The notes beneath the pieces were generated by a model. That model was not told the DNA's origin, did not search any database, and saw only the letters and a program-made list of their open reading frames with translations. The position numbers were made by a program, and so were the translations under genes. A DNA stretch of 64,000 nucleotides from Flavobacterium sp. (lineage in GTDB: Bacteria; Bacteroidota; Bacteroidia; Flavobacteriales; Flavobacteriaceae), in NCBI RefSeq assembly GCF_013822155.1, contig NZ_PNJW01000008.1, positions 1 through 64,000 of the forward strand. Direction: 5' to 3'. Positions 18,891 to 27,825 of the stretch are shown here, piece after piece. Within the stretch, counting starts at the first letter, position 1; each line of letters opens with the position of its first letter.

Positions 18891-20401
18891 TACCGCTTTT
18901 TAATATAAACCGTTGGGTGGAACAGAATTTTGGACATCTCACTTGGGAACAAGTGCAAAGTTGGTTTGTGTTTGATTCTCAAAAACCACTTTTATTCAAT
19001 AGTGGTTTGTTTTTGGGATTGTTTCTTATCTTTTATTTCTTTTATATTTTAACACAAAAAACACATCGATTACGCATTGCTTATGTTGTAGCTTTTTCAC
19101 TTTTTTTCTATTATAAATCAAGTGGGATTTTCTTTTTACTGATTATTTTTTCTTCTGTTTTAGATTATGTTATTGCCAAATTAATTTATGATGAAAAAAG
19201 TAATTTTTATAGAAAATTTTATCTGATTGTCAGTTTATTGGTTAACCTTGGATTACTTGGTTATTTTAAATACACTAATTTTTTTATTGATAATACGAAC
19301 TTAATTTTTGATAGAAATTTTGAGTTTCAAGATATCATACTTCCTGTTGGAATTTCATTCTACACCTTTCAAACCCTTAGTTATACGATTGATGTTTACA
19401 GAAAACAACTTGAACCTACCAAAAGTTTTGTGGACTTTTTGTTTTTCGTTTCTTTCTTTCCTCAATTAGTAGCCGGTCCAATTGTTCGTGCCAGTGATTT
19501 TATTCCACAAATATACAAGCGACTAAATCTGACAAAAGAAGAATTTAATGCGGCTTTGTTTTTGATTGTTGGAGGATTATTAAAAAAAGCGGTCATTTCC
19601 GATTATATTTCTATCAACTTTGTAGATAGAGTGTTTGATGCTCCAAACAGTTATACTTCATTTGAAAATCTGATGGCTTCTTATGGATATGCCATTCAGA
19701 TTTATTGTGATTTTTCGGGTTATTCCGACATGGCGATTGGCTTGGCTTTATTGATGGGATTTTGGCTTCCGCCCAATTTCAGAACACCATATCAATCCGC
19801 TTCAGTTACAGAGTTTTGGCGTCGTTGGCATATTTCATTATCCACATGGTTGCGGGATTATCTTTATATCTCTTTAGGTGGAAATCGAAATGGAAAATTA
19901 AAAACCTATATTAATTTATTTCTAACCATGTTATTAGGTGGACTATGGCATGGTGCTTCTTGGAAATTCGTTTTTTGGGGAACTCTTCACGGTTTGGCAC
20001 TAGCTTTTGAACGTTTCTTTGGTAATTTTATCAAATTACCTAAAAACCATTTTATCAAAACCTTACAAATCTTATTGACATTTCATTTTGTGGCCTTTTG
20101 TTGGTTGTTCTTCCGAGCAAAAGATTTTCAAACGGCTTTTTTAATTATTGATAATATTGGTAAACTAACGTTTAATCCAAATCAATGGTTCATCATTGCT
20201 CAAGGATATCAAAATGTGTTTTTATTACTTTTAATCGGATTTGTTTGGCATTTTCTGCCTAATAGTGTTATTAAATTATTACAAAAAAGTTTTAATGCTA
20301 CTCCTCTACTTGGAAAGGCAATTCTTTTGGCTTTTATATATTGGATAGTATATGCTACCGCTTCTGCAGGACCACAACCGTTTATTTATTTCCAATTTTA
20401 A
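18887..20401 (+). CDS. MBOAT family O-acyltransferase (AlgI/PatA/DltB-like)
   Basis: 504 residues with about ten hydrophobic helices. It starts at a GTG that overlaps the upstream stop (GTGA). The MBOAT signature residues are His355 in GGLWHGASW, with the preceding conserved stretch FWRRWHISLSTWLRDY (~310-325). AlgI and PatA relatives pass acetyl groups from a cytoplasmic donor across the inner membrane to a periplasmic SGNH partner. Two candidate partners are encoded directly upstream, one carrying LysM. The likely output is an O-acetylated cell-wall or surface glycan; the identity of the polymer is inference. The C-terminus (SAGPQPFIYFQF) is duplicated as a relic at 21875-21952. Confidence 0.93.
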   Translation: MIPLFNINRWVEQNFGHLTWEQVQSWFVFDSQKPLLFNSGLFLGLFLIFYFFYILTQKTHRLRIAYVVAFSLFFYYKSSGIFFLLIIFSSVLDYVIAKLIYDEKSNFYRKFYLIVSLLVNLGLLGYFKYTNFFIDNTNLIFDRNFEFQDIILPVGISFYTFQTLSYTIDVYRKQLEPTKSFVDFLFFVSFFPQLVAGPIVRASDFIPQIYKRLNLTKEEFNAALFLIVGGLLKKAVISDYISINFVDRVFDAPNSYTSFENLMASYGYAIQIYCDFSGYSDMAIGLALLMGFWLPPNFRTPYQSASVTEFWRRWHISLSTWLRDYLYISLGGNRNGKLKTYINLFLTMLLGGLWHGASWKFVFWGTLHGLALAFERFFGNFIKLPKNHFIKTLQILLTFHFVAFCWLFFRAKDFQTAFLIIDNIGKLTFNPNQWFIIAQGYQNVFLLLLIGFVWHFLPNSVIKLLQKSFNATPLLGKAILLAFIYWIVYATASAGPQPFIYFQF

Positions 20402-20490
20402 AAATTGAAATAAAAATTCATTTATAGTGACAAAAGCAATAGCAATTTCCTTACTCTTCTTTTAAAAATTAATTACTTCCTATAAAAACA

Positions 20491-21591
20491 CTACACTTTT
20501 ACAATTTTGAAGTATTTTATATTAGATTCACTTTTAACAGAGATAATATAAATGCCATTCGTTAAGTTACTTACATCTAAAGTTTTATCGTTTAATGAAT
20601 TTGACTTTAAAGATTTAATTATTTTACCATCTATATTGAATATTGTAATTTCATCAAAATTTGTAGTAGAAAAATGGAGTAAGTTGTTTACAGGATTTGG
20701 ATATATTTTAAACGAATCTTTTTCTAAATCAGTAGTAGATAATAAATTATTAATATTTATACCCCAGAGAATATTTGATGGAGTGGCTTGAGAAACTCCA
20801 ATTAATATGGTTTGACCCGGCACTATATCTGAAGACAAAAATGTTCCGCCTGCTAAAGAAGAAGTAACACCATTTGAAGACAAATCATTTGCGAAGACAT
20901 CATAATTTACCAACATTGCTCCGGTACTTAAAGATATACTTGAAATGATATCATTGCTGGGAGCAGATTGATTATAAACAAATAAAGTATTAGTAGCACT
21001 ATTTACTGCTGCTCCATACATTCCGGTTAAACCATGTGTTGTTGCCGGTATAACATTAATTTGATTTCCGGACATGTCAACAGCCACAATATCAGTATTA
21101 AAATTGCCAATCCAAAATCCACCCGTATTTCCATTTAAAGTGGCATCATATGTTAAAAATCTAATGTTTATTCCAGATGTAGTTGTTGTAGTAATAGTAT
21201 TTGTTAATGTCTTAGTAATAGGGTTAATAACATATATGTTTGTGTTATTTGCACCTGCATAAACATTAGTGCCATCAGTTGTTAATGAGCGTGTACCTGT
21301 AACCCCAGCAACGGTAAAAGTTTCTACAAATCCACCAGAATTATTTAATACATGAATATTGGAAGAAGCCCAAGCAGAAACCCAAAACTGATTATTTAAA
21401 AATAAAACGCCTGCATTTCCTTGTGTACCGATTGCACTTCCAATATCATATAAAAATTCGGTAGTGTATGGATTAAATAAAGAACTATAGTTAGGAAAAC
21501 TATTATTTGATAAATTAGGCGAAACATCATCTACTTGAGCATTTGCTTCAGCTAAAATTAGCACAAAAAATAAAAGAGTAATTTTTTTCAT
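20491..21591 (-). CDS. Secreted protein with T9SS type A sorting domain
   Basis: 366 residues with a signal peptide (MKKITLLFFVLILAEANAQ). The central region has NHL/beta-propeller-like blades (FWVSAWASSNIHVLN, TDGTNVYAGANN, IYVINPITKTL, FWIGNF). The last ~75 residues form a type A sorting domain: YPNPVNNLL, ITIFNIDGK, LTNGIYIISV, KIVKV. It is therefore a T9SS cargo, probably secreted or attached to the surface; its function is unknown. The gene lies between the MBOAT gene and a degraded copy of the MBOAT 3' end, which suggests this segment arrived or was duplicated by recombination. Confidence 0.88.
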   Translation of the reverse strand: MKKITLLFFVLILAEANAQVDDVSPNLSNNSFPNYSSLFNPYTTEFLYDIGSAIGTQGNAGVLFLNNQFWVSAWASSNIHVLNNSGGFVETFTVAGVTGTRSLTTDGTNVYAGANNTNIYVINPITKTLTNTITTTTTSGINIRFLTYDATLNGNTGGFWIGNFNTDIVAVDMSGNQINVIPATTHGLTGMYGAAVNSATNTLFVYNQSAPSNDIISSISLSTGAMLVNYDVFANDLSSNGVTSSLAGGTFLSSDIVPGQTILIGVSQATPSNILWGININNLLSTTDLEKDSFKIYPNPVNNLLHFSTTNFDEITIFNIDGKIIKSLKSNSLNDKTLDVSNLTNGIYIISVKSESNIKYFKIVKV

Positions 21592-21874
21592 AATTCATTG
21601 GATTTAAATTTTTAGTAACATAAATTTAAGAATATTTTATGAATTCTTTTAAATTATTTACAAATAAAAGTTTGATTTCCAAAATGGCATTATCTTTTAT
21701 TTAATTTTTCCCTTTTTTTCGAATTGTTAGGGAACTATTTTTTTATAAAACATTCATTTTTTGAATTAGTAAAGCTTTGTTTGAGATCAACTGAACAAAT
21801 CAATTTAATTTTTAAAGCATTTTATAATGACGTAAGTTATAATGAAAATATGTTTTTATTTCTATCAACTGAAT

Positions 21875-21952
21875 TTTTTAGCTTTTATCTATTGGATAGT
21901 TTATGAAACTGCTACTTCAGGACCACAACCGTTTATTTATTTCCAGTTTTAA
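21875..21952 (+). pseudogene. Relic of an MBOAT 3' end (C-terminal ~25 codons)
   Basis: These 78 bases match 20324-20401, the end of the MBOAT gene, with about ten mismatches counted by eye. They keep the frame (LAFIYWIVYETATSGPQPFIYFQF, then stop). Similarity stops upstream of LAF and downstream of the stop. No start or remainder of the gene is present, so it is not functional as an MBOAT. The divergence suggests loss of a tandem paralog rather than a very recent copy. Confidence 0.85.
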
Positions 21953-24495
21953 AAACTAAATTTTAAAAAGGCATTTGGTGTTCGTTCTAAACTATAGGTA
22001 TTTACTTCTTCAATTCCGTTGTTATTTTGATTAATACGATAGAATTGATTGATAATGTTTTTATTATTCAATATATTTTGAACAGAAAACCCCAATTGTA
22101 ATTTAGATTTTTCACTAACCAAAAAAGTATAAGCCGTGGAAAAATTCAACTGAAAATAATCGTCAAGATTAGTTGAGTTCGGCAAACTATAATCTATTTC
22201 CGGATTATCTGGAGTGTTGTAAATAGGTGTGTCACTTAATGGAATAGTGCTTGGTCTTCCGGTGAACCATTTAGAACCGATTGCAATTTTGAAATTTTTC
22301 CAATCATATGTTGTGCCAAAGGAAAGACTATTAGTTACTTCGAAATTGTTAGCAAATTGAGGAGGAATATAACCTTCAAATTTATAATCATTAGTATTCC
22401 AAGTGTAATTAATCCAAGCTGTAAAATTGTAAATTTGTTTTTGGATTAAGAATTCAGCTCCATAAATTTCATATTCACCTATAATTTTCACAAATTCTAA
22501 TTGATTTTGAAATCCTTGACCAGAACTGGTAATTCCGTTTACTTCTTTATAAAAGCCTTCCAAATTCAATAACCAATTGTTTTGCTTAAATATAAAACCA
22601 CAAGAGGCTTGCGTACTTTTTTGTATCGGAATACTCTCATTATTGGCTAAAATCCATCTTCTTTTTTCAACTCCTAAAAAATCTTGTTGCAAATCAATAA
22701 TTTGTGATGTAGTTTGGTTTTTTATTTCACCTAAAAGTTCCACACTTAAAAAATCGGTCAAAGCATAATTTAATTGAAAACGAGGTTCAATTAATATCAT
22801 TTCCCATTTTTCAAAATAATTTCCTCTTAATCCAAATTTTGAAAAGAGTTTGTTGTTTTTTGATTCATATTGGATTTCGGCAATTAAAGCATGACTTCTC
22901 AAAACTTCTTTGACGCTTCTGTTATATAGTGGGGTATTGATGTCATCATAACTGCGAATCCCTATTTCATTGAATTGATAACCATCTAATAACGTAAATG
23001 TTTCTGAAAGTTGATGCGAATTTTTTAGTTTGATTCCTGTATCTAAAATGGTATTTTCCTGAACTAAAATTTGATTGTTATTAACGGATTGATTGTAAGC
23101 ATCTAAAAAATAATAGGAACCACTCAAACTAATTTCTGAAAAGTTTTTGGAGTTCCAAGCCGTTTTCCATGTAAGATTGCCTCCAAATGTTTGCTGTGCC
23201 AATTCACTGTTTTTAGAAATGGATTCTCCATTTGAAAGTGTGCTTTCAGTAAAACTTAAATGATTTGATATACCTATGATATCTACAAAAAACTCATTTT
23301 TTTCACCTACTTTTTGTTGGTATTGAATGGAGGCATCATAAAAATAAAAATCTTCCGTATTGTTATAATTAATATCTTGATTATTAGTCAAATCGATTAC
23401 TTCAGTATTTTGAAAAATACGGTTGTAATAATTTTTATACGTAGGTGTTGAAATTAAATCGGTAAATGAACGACGGGCTGCTATTTCAATGGATGCATTT
23501 TCAGTAGTTTTTAAATGGGTATAAAATTCACCATTAATCATGTTTGCACCAAGAGTTGTACTTGTTTTTTCTATAACTTTTGATCGAGATGAAATATCTA
23601 CTACGCTGGAGACACTTTCAGTATAAAAAGCTGAACTTCCGTTTTTTGAGATACTAATTGTGTGTGCTAAATTTGGATTTAAAGATGATATTAATCCAAA
23701 AAAATGACCGGTTTGAAAAAGTCGAATACCATTCCATAAAAATAAATTCTGATCATGCGTTCCACCTCGAACATTAATATTAGCAACAGTTTCATCGGTA
23801 CTGATAATTCCCGGGATTTGTTGCATAGTTTGCATAACATCTGGCTCTACAAGACCGGGAAGAATACCAAATTCTTTTGGTTTAATTTCAAAAATGCCAC
23901 TCTTTTTTTTTCGTATTCCTGAGGTTAAATATTTTTCGCCTATCACTTCATTTAATTTTTGAATAAAAGGGGAAAGTACAATATTCGGACAAGTTTCTAC
24001 ATAAACATCCTCAGCTAAAACCGTTTTGTTTTCATAGCTAATGTGTTTTATTTCAATTGGATTAGCGGAAATAACAGGTAATTGAAAAAAACCTTTTTCG
24101 TCCGTTAAAACAAAGGTATTTGTTCCGGAAATTCTAACAGTTGCATTGTAAATAGGTTGGTTGGTTTCAATGTCTAACAAATATCCACAAAGTGGTTTAT
24201 CCAGTTTATGATTATTGGAAATGGTGATTAAAGTTTCTGTTACAAATTTAAATTGCAACTTTGTTTTTGTTTGAATGTAATCGATTTTGACCTCTAATGT
24301 TGTCTTAGAGAGAGGTGGAATGATTTTATGAACAACAATCTCCTCATCAATATAATTGAATTTAACGGAATGTTGAATTTCTATTTGATTTAATACTTCT
24401 TTTAAAGGCAAAGAAACAGTTTGGTCTTGAGCATAGGATGTCAAGACCAAATTTATATATAAAACGAAACAAAAAAATAGCTTCTTTTTAGTCAT
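21949..24495 (-). CDS. TonB-dependent outer membrane receptor with STN and carboxypeptidase-regulatory domains
   Basis: 848 residues. After the signal peptide (ending TSYAQ) comes an STN-like signalling domain (~28-95). A CarboxypepD_reg-like domain (~100-185) contains GYLLDIETNQPIYNATV. The plug domain (~210-310) contains VNINVRGGTHDQN and LWNGIRLF. The rest is a 22-strand-type barrel ending in an aromatic C-terminus (NAFLKFSF). The domain order and the upstream FecR and ECF sigma genes match the FecA-type trans-envelope signalling arrangement, in which substrate binding outside activates the sigma factor. No SusD partner is present. The substrate is unknown. The start overlaps the FecR stop by 8 bases, so the two are probably cotranslated. 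Confidence 0.92.
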   Translation of the reverse strand: MTKKKLFFCFVLYINLVLTSYAQDQTVSLPLKEVLNQIEIQHSVKFNYIDEEIVVHKIIPPLSKTTLEVKIDYIQTKTKLQFKFVTETLITISNNHKLDKPLCGYLLDIETNQPIYNATVRISGTNTFVLTDEKGFFQLPVISANPIEIKHISYENKTVLAEDVYVETCPNIVLSPFIQKLNEVIGEKYLTSGIRKKKSGIFEIKPKEFGILPGLVEPDVMQTMQQIPGIISTDETVANINVRGGTHDQNLFLWNGIRLFQTGHFFGLISSLNPNLAHTISISKNGSSAFYTESVSSVVDISSRSKVIEKTSTTLGANMINGEFYTHLKTTENASIEIAARRSFTDLISTPTYKNYYNRIFQNTEVIDLTNNQDINYNNTEDFYFYDASIQYQQKVGEKNEFFVDIIGISNHLSFTESTLSNGESISKNSELAQQTFGGNLTWKTAWNSKNFSEISLSGSYYFLDAYNQSVNNNQILVQENTILDTGIKLKNSHQLSETFTLLDGYQFNEIGIRSYDDINTPLYNRSVKEVLRSHALIAEIQYESKNNKLFSKFGLRGNYFEKWEMILIEPRFQLNYALTDFLSVELLGEIKNQTTSQIIDLQQDFLGVEKRRWILANNESIPIQKSTQASCGFIFKQNNWLLNLEGFYKEVNGITSSGQGFQNQLEFVKIIGEYEIYGAEFLIQKQIYNFTAWINYTWNTNDYKFEGYIPPQFANNFEVTNSLSFGTTYDWKNFKIAIGSKWFTGRPSTIPLSDTPIYNTPDNPEIDYSLPNSTNLDDYFQLNFSTAYTFLVSEKSKLQLGFSVQNILNNKNIINQFYRINQNNNGIEEVNTYSLERTPNAFLKFSF

Positions 24496-25402
24496 TCAAT
24501 GATTCTAAAATAATCTTTTTGTCATTTATTTTGCTATTAACAGGTTTTAAATGATAAGTATTTGTAATGATTTCAAGAGCAACGGCTAAATTATCCATTG
24601 GAATTGTTCCTGAGAAATCTTGGTTCGAAGGGTTTTCTTTACATTCTACAGTAATATCATATTGACGACTAATCTCTTCCAATATGGTTGAAAGTTTTTC
24701 TTTAGAAAAAGAAATTTCATTTGATAGCCAAGTTGGTTGAGAACTTGTTGGATTTGAAATAGCTATTTTTTTCCCATCTTCAAAAGCTACACTCATTCCT
24801 TTGGTTAAGATTATTTCTTCTAAATTATAATTTACTTTTACTCTTCCTTCAAAACATGTTACATCTATTCTTTTGTTTCTGCTTTTTACATTAAACTGAG
24901 TACCTAAAACGGTTACTTTTCCTAAATCAGTTGCCACTTCAAATTTTTTGCCTTTAGCTACTTTGAAAAAGGCCTCTCCTTCAAGATTTAATTTTCGCTC
25001 AGTACTCCAATTCCATTTTTTATATTGAATTTCAGAACCTGAATTCAATACAACTTCAGAATTATCAGGCAATATAAAGCTCGTTTTTTTACCATTTTGT
25101 GCTGATTCTGTGAAAGATACAAAATTTCGAGAGGCAAAAATAATTCCGAGGCTAAAAATTAAAACTGCGGCTATTTTAAACAGCCACGATTTTTGAAAAG
25201 GAATCACTTTAGATTCTTTCTTTTTATGAGATAAAATTGTTTTCAATAGTTTATCTTCATCAAAATCTGGTGTTTTCAGCTGTGCAGAATATTCTTTTAT
25301 CTTTTGGTAATCAGCAAATTCTTCAGAGGCTTCAAAAGCTTTTAGCTCATCGCCTTCTAATTCATTATTAAGCCATTTTGCCAATGTGTAATTATCTTCC
25401 AT
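24488..25402 (-). CDS. FecR family anti-sigma factor
   Basis: 304 residues. A short cytoplasmic N-terminus (~1-75) would hold the sigma factor. One membrane segment (~77-95: SWLFKIAAVLIFSLGIIFA) leads to a periplasmic FecR domain (FILPDNSEVVLNSGSEI, GEAFFKVAKGKKFEV, VTVLGTQFNV). A C-terminal DUF4974/STN-like domain follows (FSKEKLSTILEEISRQYDI). In this family the periplasmic part contacts the STN domain of the cognate receptor, here the next gene, which overlaps it by 8 bases. The sigma gene lies 41 bases upstream. The three together form a FecI-FecR-FecA type module. Confidence 0.93.
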   Translation of the reverse strand: MEDNYTLAKWLNNELEGDELKAFEASEEFADYQKIKEYSAQLKTPDFDEDKLLKTILSHKKKESKVIPFQKSWLFKIAAVLIFSLGIIFASRNFVSFTESAQNGKKTSFILPDNSEVVLNSGSEIQYKKWNWSTERKLNLEGEAFFKVAKGKKFEVATDLGKVTVLGTQFNVKSRNKRIDVTCFEGRVKVNYNLEEIILTKGMSVAFEDGKKIAISNPTSSQPTWLSNEISFSKEKLSTILEEISRQYDITVECKENPSNQDFSGTIPMDNLAVALEIITNTYHLKPVNSKINDKKIILESLND

Positions 25403-25443
25403 AATATGGATTTTAGTTTAAAACAAGTTAACTTTAAAAAACC

Positions 25444-25965
25444 CTACTTTAAATTTTTAATTTCTTTGCGTAATTCAATTAAAGCTAAATGCATTCGCTT
25501 TTCAACAGCTTTCACACTGATATCTAAAATTGTTGCAATTTCACTATATTTTTTCCCATCAATACGATGCATTAAAAAACAAGTGCGTTGACCTTCGGTT
25601 AATTTAGCAATAGCATTTTGTAATTTTACCTTAAATTGCTCTTCCTCAATTATATAGTCTGGACTTTCGTAATTTTTTTCTAATCCAGACGAACTTTTAG
25701 CATATTCTAGTACTACTTTTTGATGGGCAATATGATTTAAAGAAGTATTGTTTGCGATTGTATAAATGTAAGATTTAGCTTTGTCAAGTGGAACTTTGTC
25801 ACAGTTTTCCCATAATTTGATAAAAGCTTCCTGAGTTACGTCTTCAGCTTGTTCTTCATTACCGAATTTGTAATACATGTAATTTCGCAAGGCTTTGACA
25901 TGACTTTTAAAAAAATCGGAAAAAATGAGTTCTTCACAAATTCCGGAAAGTGAAATGTTTTTCAT
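25444..25965 (-). CDS. ECF RNA polymerase sigma factor (FecI-like)
   Basis: 173 residues. Region 2 contains EEQAEDVTQEAFIKLWENC (~36-55), and region 4 has the helix-turn-helix KKYSEIATILDISVKAVEKRMHLAL (~133-158). There is no sigma region 3, as expected for ECF factors. It heads the sigma/FecR/TonB receptor cluster and should be released by FecR to transcribe target promoters, probably including its own operon. Target promoters could not be identified here. Confidence 0.94.
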   Translation of the reverse strand: MKNISLSGICEELIFSDFFKSHVKALRNYMYYKFGNEEQAEDVTQEAFIKLWENCDKVPLDKAKSYIYTIANNTSLNHIAHQKVVLEYAKSSSGLEKNYESPDYIIEEEQFKVKLQNAIAKLTEGQRTCFLMHRIDGKKYSEIATILDISVKAVEKRMHLALIELRKEIKNLK

Positions 25966-26062
25966 TTACTTTTATAAAAATTTTTGTGAAAGTATAAAAA
26001 AATAGTAAATTAAGGGTAGGGTATTTTACTTTTAAGTTGTTCTTAATATAAATGGATTGAAT

Positions 26063-27091
26063 ATGAAAATAGGTTTACATTATTTCTTATTGATTTTAAG
26101 CTTTAGTTTGATTTCTTCATGTCAGGAAGAAGAAAGTAGTATCATTCAAGATACTACTCAAAATTTATATACTATTTCTCCTGTTTCCAAATTAGTGGAA
26201 CGAGTGACTCAAAATAATACTTCGATTGATAATGTTATGGATAACACAAGTGTTTTCAGAGTGAAACTACCGGTTTCAATAACTTTAAATGGGGTGGATT
26301 TAACGGTTTCTAGTGAAGCAGATTATGTTATCATTAAAAATTTAAAAGAAGCTTCAAATTCAGATGACGATATTGTGAGCTACACTTATCCAATCGTGGT
26401 TTCTTTGCGAAATTATGCAGAAACAACCGTAAGTAGTTTAAGCCAATTAAATGATGTTGTTGCTCAATATGAAGATTTAAAAGATATTAGTTGCATTGCT
26501 TTTCAATTTCCAATTACGATAAATGAATATGATACATCAAATCAAATAGCAAACACAGTAACCTTTGTAAGTAATTCACAAGTAATTAATTATTTATTCA
26601 ATTTACAGTCAAATGTTTACTATAGTTTTGTTTTTCCAATTACTATGACTGATTCAATGAATCAACCGATTGTTTTTAATTCAAATTCAGAACTAGAAAC
26701 TTTTATTGAAAGTTCTATAGATGATTGTGATGATGGAAGTACAACGCCATTAAATTTCGACACAGTTCTCACAACTGGAACATGGTATGTTTCATACTTT
26801 TATGAAGATGGCGATGGCGATGAAACAAGTGATTTTAATGGTTATGTTTTTACTTTTTATGCCAATGGCACAAACAAAGTTGTGAAGTCAGCAACAACTG
26901 TAAATGGAACGTGGACTACTTTTACAGACAGTGGATTTAATTATATAGAATTGGTATATGATGGTAGTGATATATTAAGTGAAATTGAAGAAGATTGGAA
27001 AATTATTGAATTTACAGAAACATTAATTCGATTGAAACATGAAAGTGGTGGTGGTGGAGGAACAGATTATTTGAATTTTACTAGAAATTAA
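26063..27091 (+). CDS. Putative lipoprotein of unknown function
   Basis: 342 residues from ATG 26063; the in-frame TTG two codons earlier (26057) is less likely. A lipoprotein signal ends in LISSC, so lipid attachment at that Cys is expected. The body is beta-rich, with a repeated theme of FP-I-T lines (FQFPITINEYD, FVFPITMTDSM) and NSNSELETFIES. The C-terminal part (~230-342) looks like a lipocalin-type domain (TTGTWYVSYFYEDG...WKIIEFTETLIRL). The family is not recognised with confidence. It is divergent from the ECF sigma gene. Confidence 0.78.
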   Translation: MKIGLHYFLLILSFSLISSCQEEESSIIQDTTQNLYTISPVSKLVERVTQNNTSIDNVMDNTSVFRVKLPVSITLNGVDLTVSSEADYVIIKNLKEASNSDDDIVSYTYPIVVSLRNYAETTVSSLSQLNDVVAQYEDLKDISCIAFQFPITINEYDTSNQIANTVTFVSNSQVINYLFNLQSNVYYSFVFPITMTDSMNQPIVFNSNSELETFIESSIDDCDDGSTTPLNFDTVLTTGTWYVSYFYEDGDGDETSDFNGYVFTFYANGTNKVVKSATTVNGTWTTFTDSGFNYIELVYDGSDILSEIEEDWKIIEFTETLIRLKHESGGGGGTDYLNFTRN

Positions 27092-27113
27092 TTTTGATTA
27101 TCTATTTAAATTA

Positions 27114-27245
27114 ATGGAAGAAAATCAACTTAGACAATTTTTTCAGAATTTTTTGTTTGGAAAAAACAACTGGATATATTTTATAACTCAATTGGTTATA
27201 TGGATATTCAATATCATTTTGATTTATATTTTATTTTATAAGTAA
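27114..27245 (+). CDS. Possible small membrane peptide (43 residues)
   Basis: ATG 27114 opens a 43-codon frame ending at TAA 27243-27245. The first ~20 residues are polar (MEENQLRQFFQNFLFGKNNW) and the rest is one hydrophobic helix (IYFITQLVIWIFNIILIYILF). It starts 22 bases after the lipoprotein stop and ends ~25 bases before the IS remnant. No promoter box was seen. Such AT-rich stretches can give hydrophobic ORFs by chance, so this is tentative. Confidence 0.3.
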   Translation: MEENQLRQFFQNFLFGKNNWIYFITQLVIWIFNIILIYILFYK

Positions 27246-27270
27246 TACTAACCTAAAATATTTTAAACAT

Positions 27271-27825
27271 GTGTAAATCGTCAACAAAAAGTGTACTGAT
27301 TTAGTCAAAAACTAAGAGAGTGTTTTCAAAATCCTTAAATTTGAATTATTATGAAAACACCAAAGAAACAAACTGCAGAAAACTACATTAAAGAAATTCG
27401 TAGAAATACACGAAGAATCTTTAGCTCTGAACAGAAAATTCAGATTGTCATGGAAGCTTTACGAGCAGAAATGTCAGTTGCAGAATTGTGTAGAAAGTAT
27501 TCCATTCATGAATCTCAGTTTTATAAATGGAACAAAGAGTTTTTAGAAGCTGGAAAGAAACGATTGTCGGTGATACAGTAAGAGAAGCAACTAGTGACGA
27601 AGTATCAGAGTTAAAGAAGGAAAATCAACGTTTAAAAGTAATGATTGCCGATTTAGTTTTACGCTACGATATTGTAAAAAAAAGCTTGGACATGCTGGAT
27701 TAACTGAAAAGTTCAAGAAATATATGCGACTTACAGTATCTGAAAAACAAGAAATCATTCACATGGTTACTCGTTCTGAAATTGGTGTTAATCGAACACT
27801 TCGGGAGATTGGAATCAACAAAATG
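27271..27825 (+). mobile_element. Truncated IS3-family insertion sequence
   Basis: The left part of an IS3-type element. A likely left end (TGTAAATCGTCAACAAAAAG) precedes a promoter box (TAAATTTG, 27336-27343), orfA and the first ~35 codons of orfB. The right part, including the DDE catalytic region and right inverted repeat, is missing. At about 27822-27830 the IS sequence joins Crp/Fnr coding sequence directly. The exact left end and target duplication could not be fixed by eye. Confidence 0.75.
27351..27822 (+). pseudogene. Broken IS3-family transposase (orfA plus 5' of orfB)
   Basis: OrfA starts at ATG 27351 with a helix-turn-helix of the transposase IS3/IS911 type (FSSEQKIQIVMEAL, SVAELCRKYSIHESQFYKW). 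A one-base loss at about 27568 stops the frame at 27581. The continuation (GDTVREATSDEVSELKKEN...DIVKKSL) is legible in the next frame. An A-run followed by GC near 27680 resembles the family's programmed -1 frameshift site. OrfB begins (LTVSEKQEIIHMVTRSEIGVN) and ends after GIN at the junction. No catalytic domain is left, so it is inactive. Confidence 0.85.

Noticed and set aside
21724..21906. 60-codon plus-strand frame before the TonB receptor end
   Set aside because: It lies in a different frame from the MBOAT relic it overlaps, is AT-driven and hydrophobic, and has no promoter or homology that I can see.
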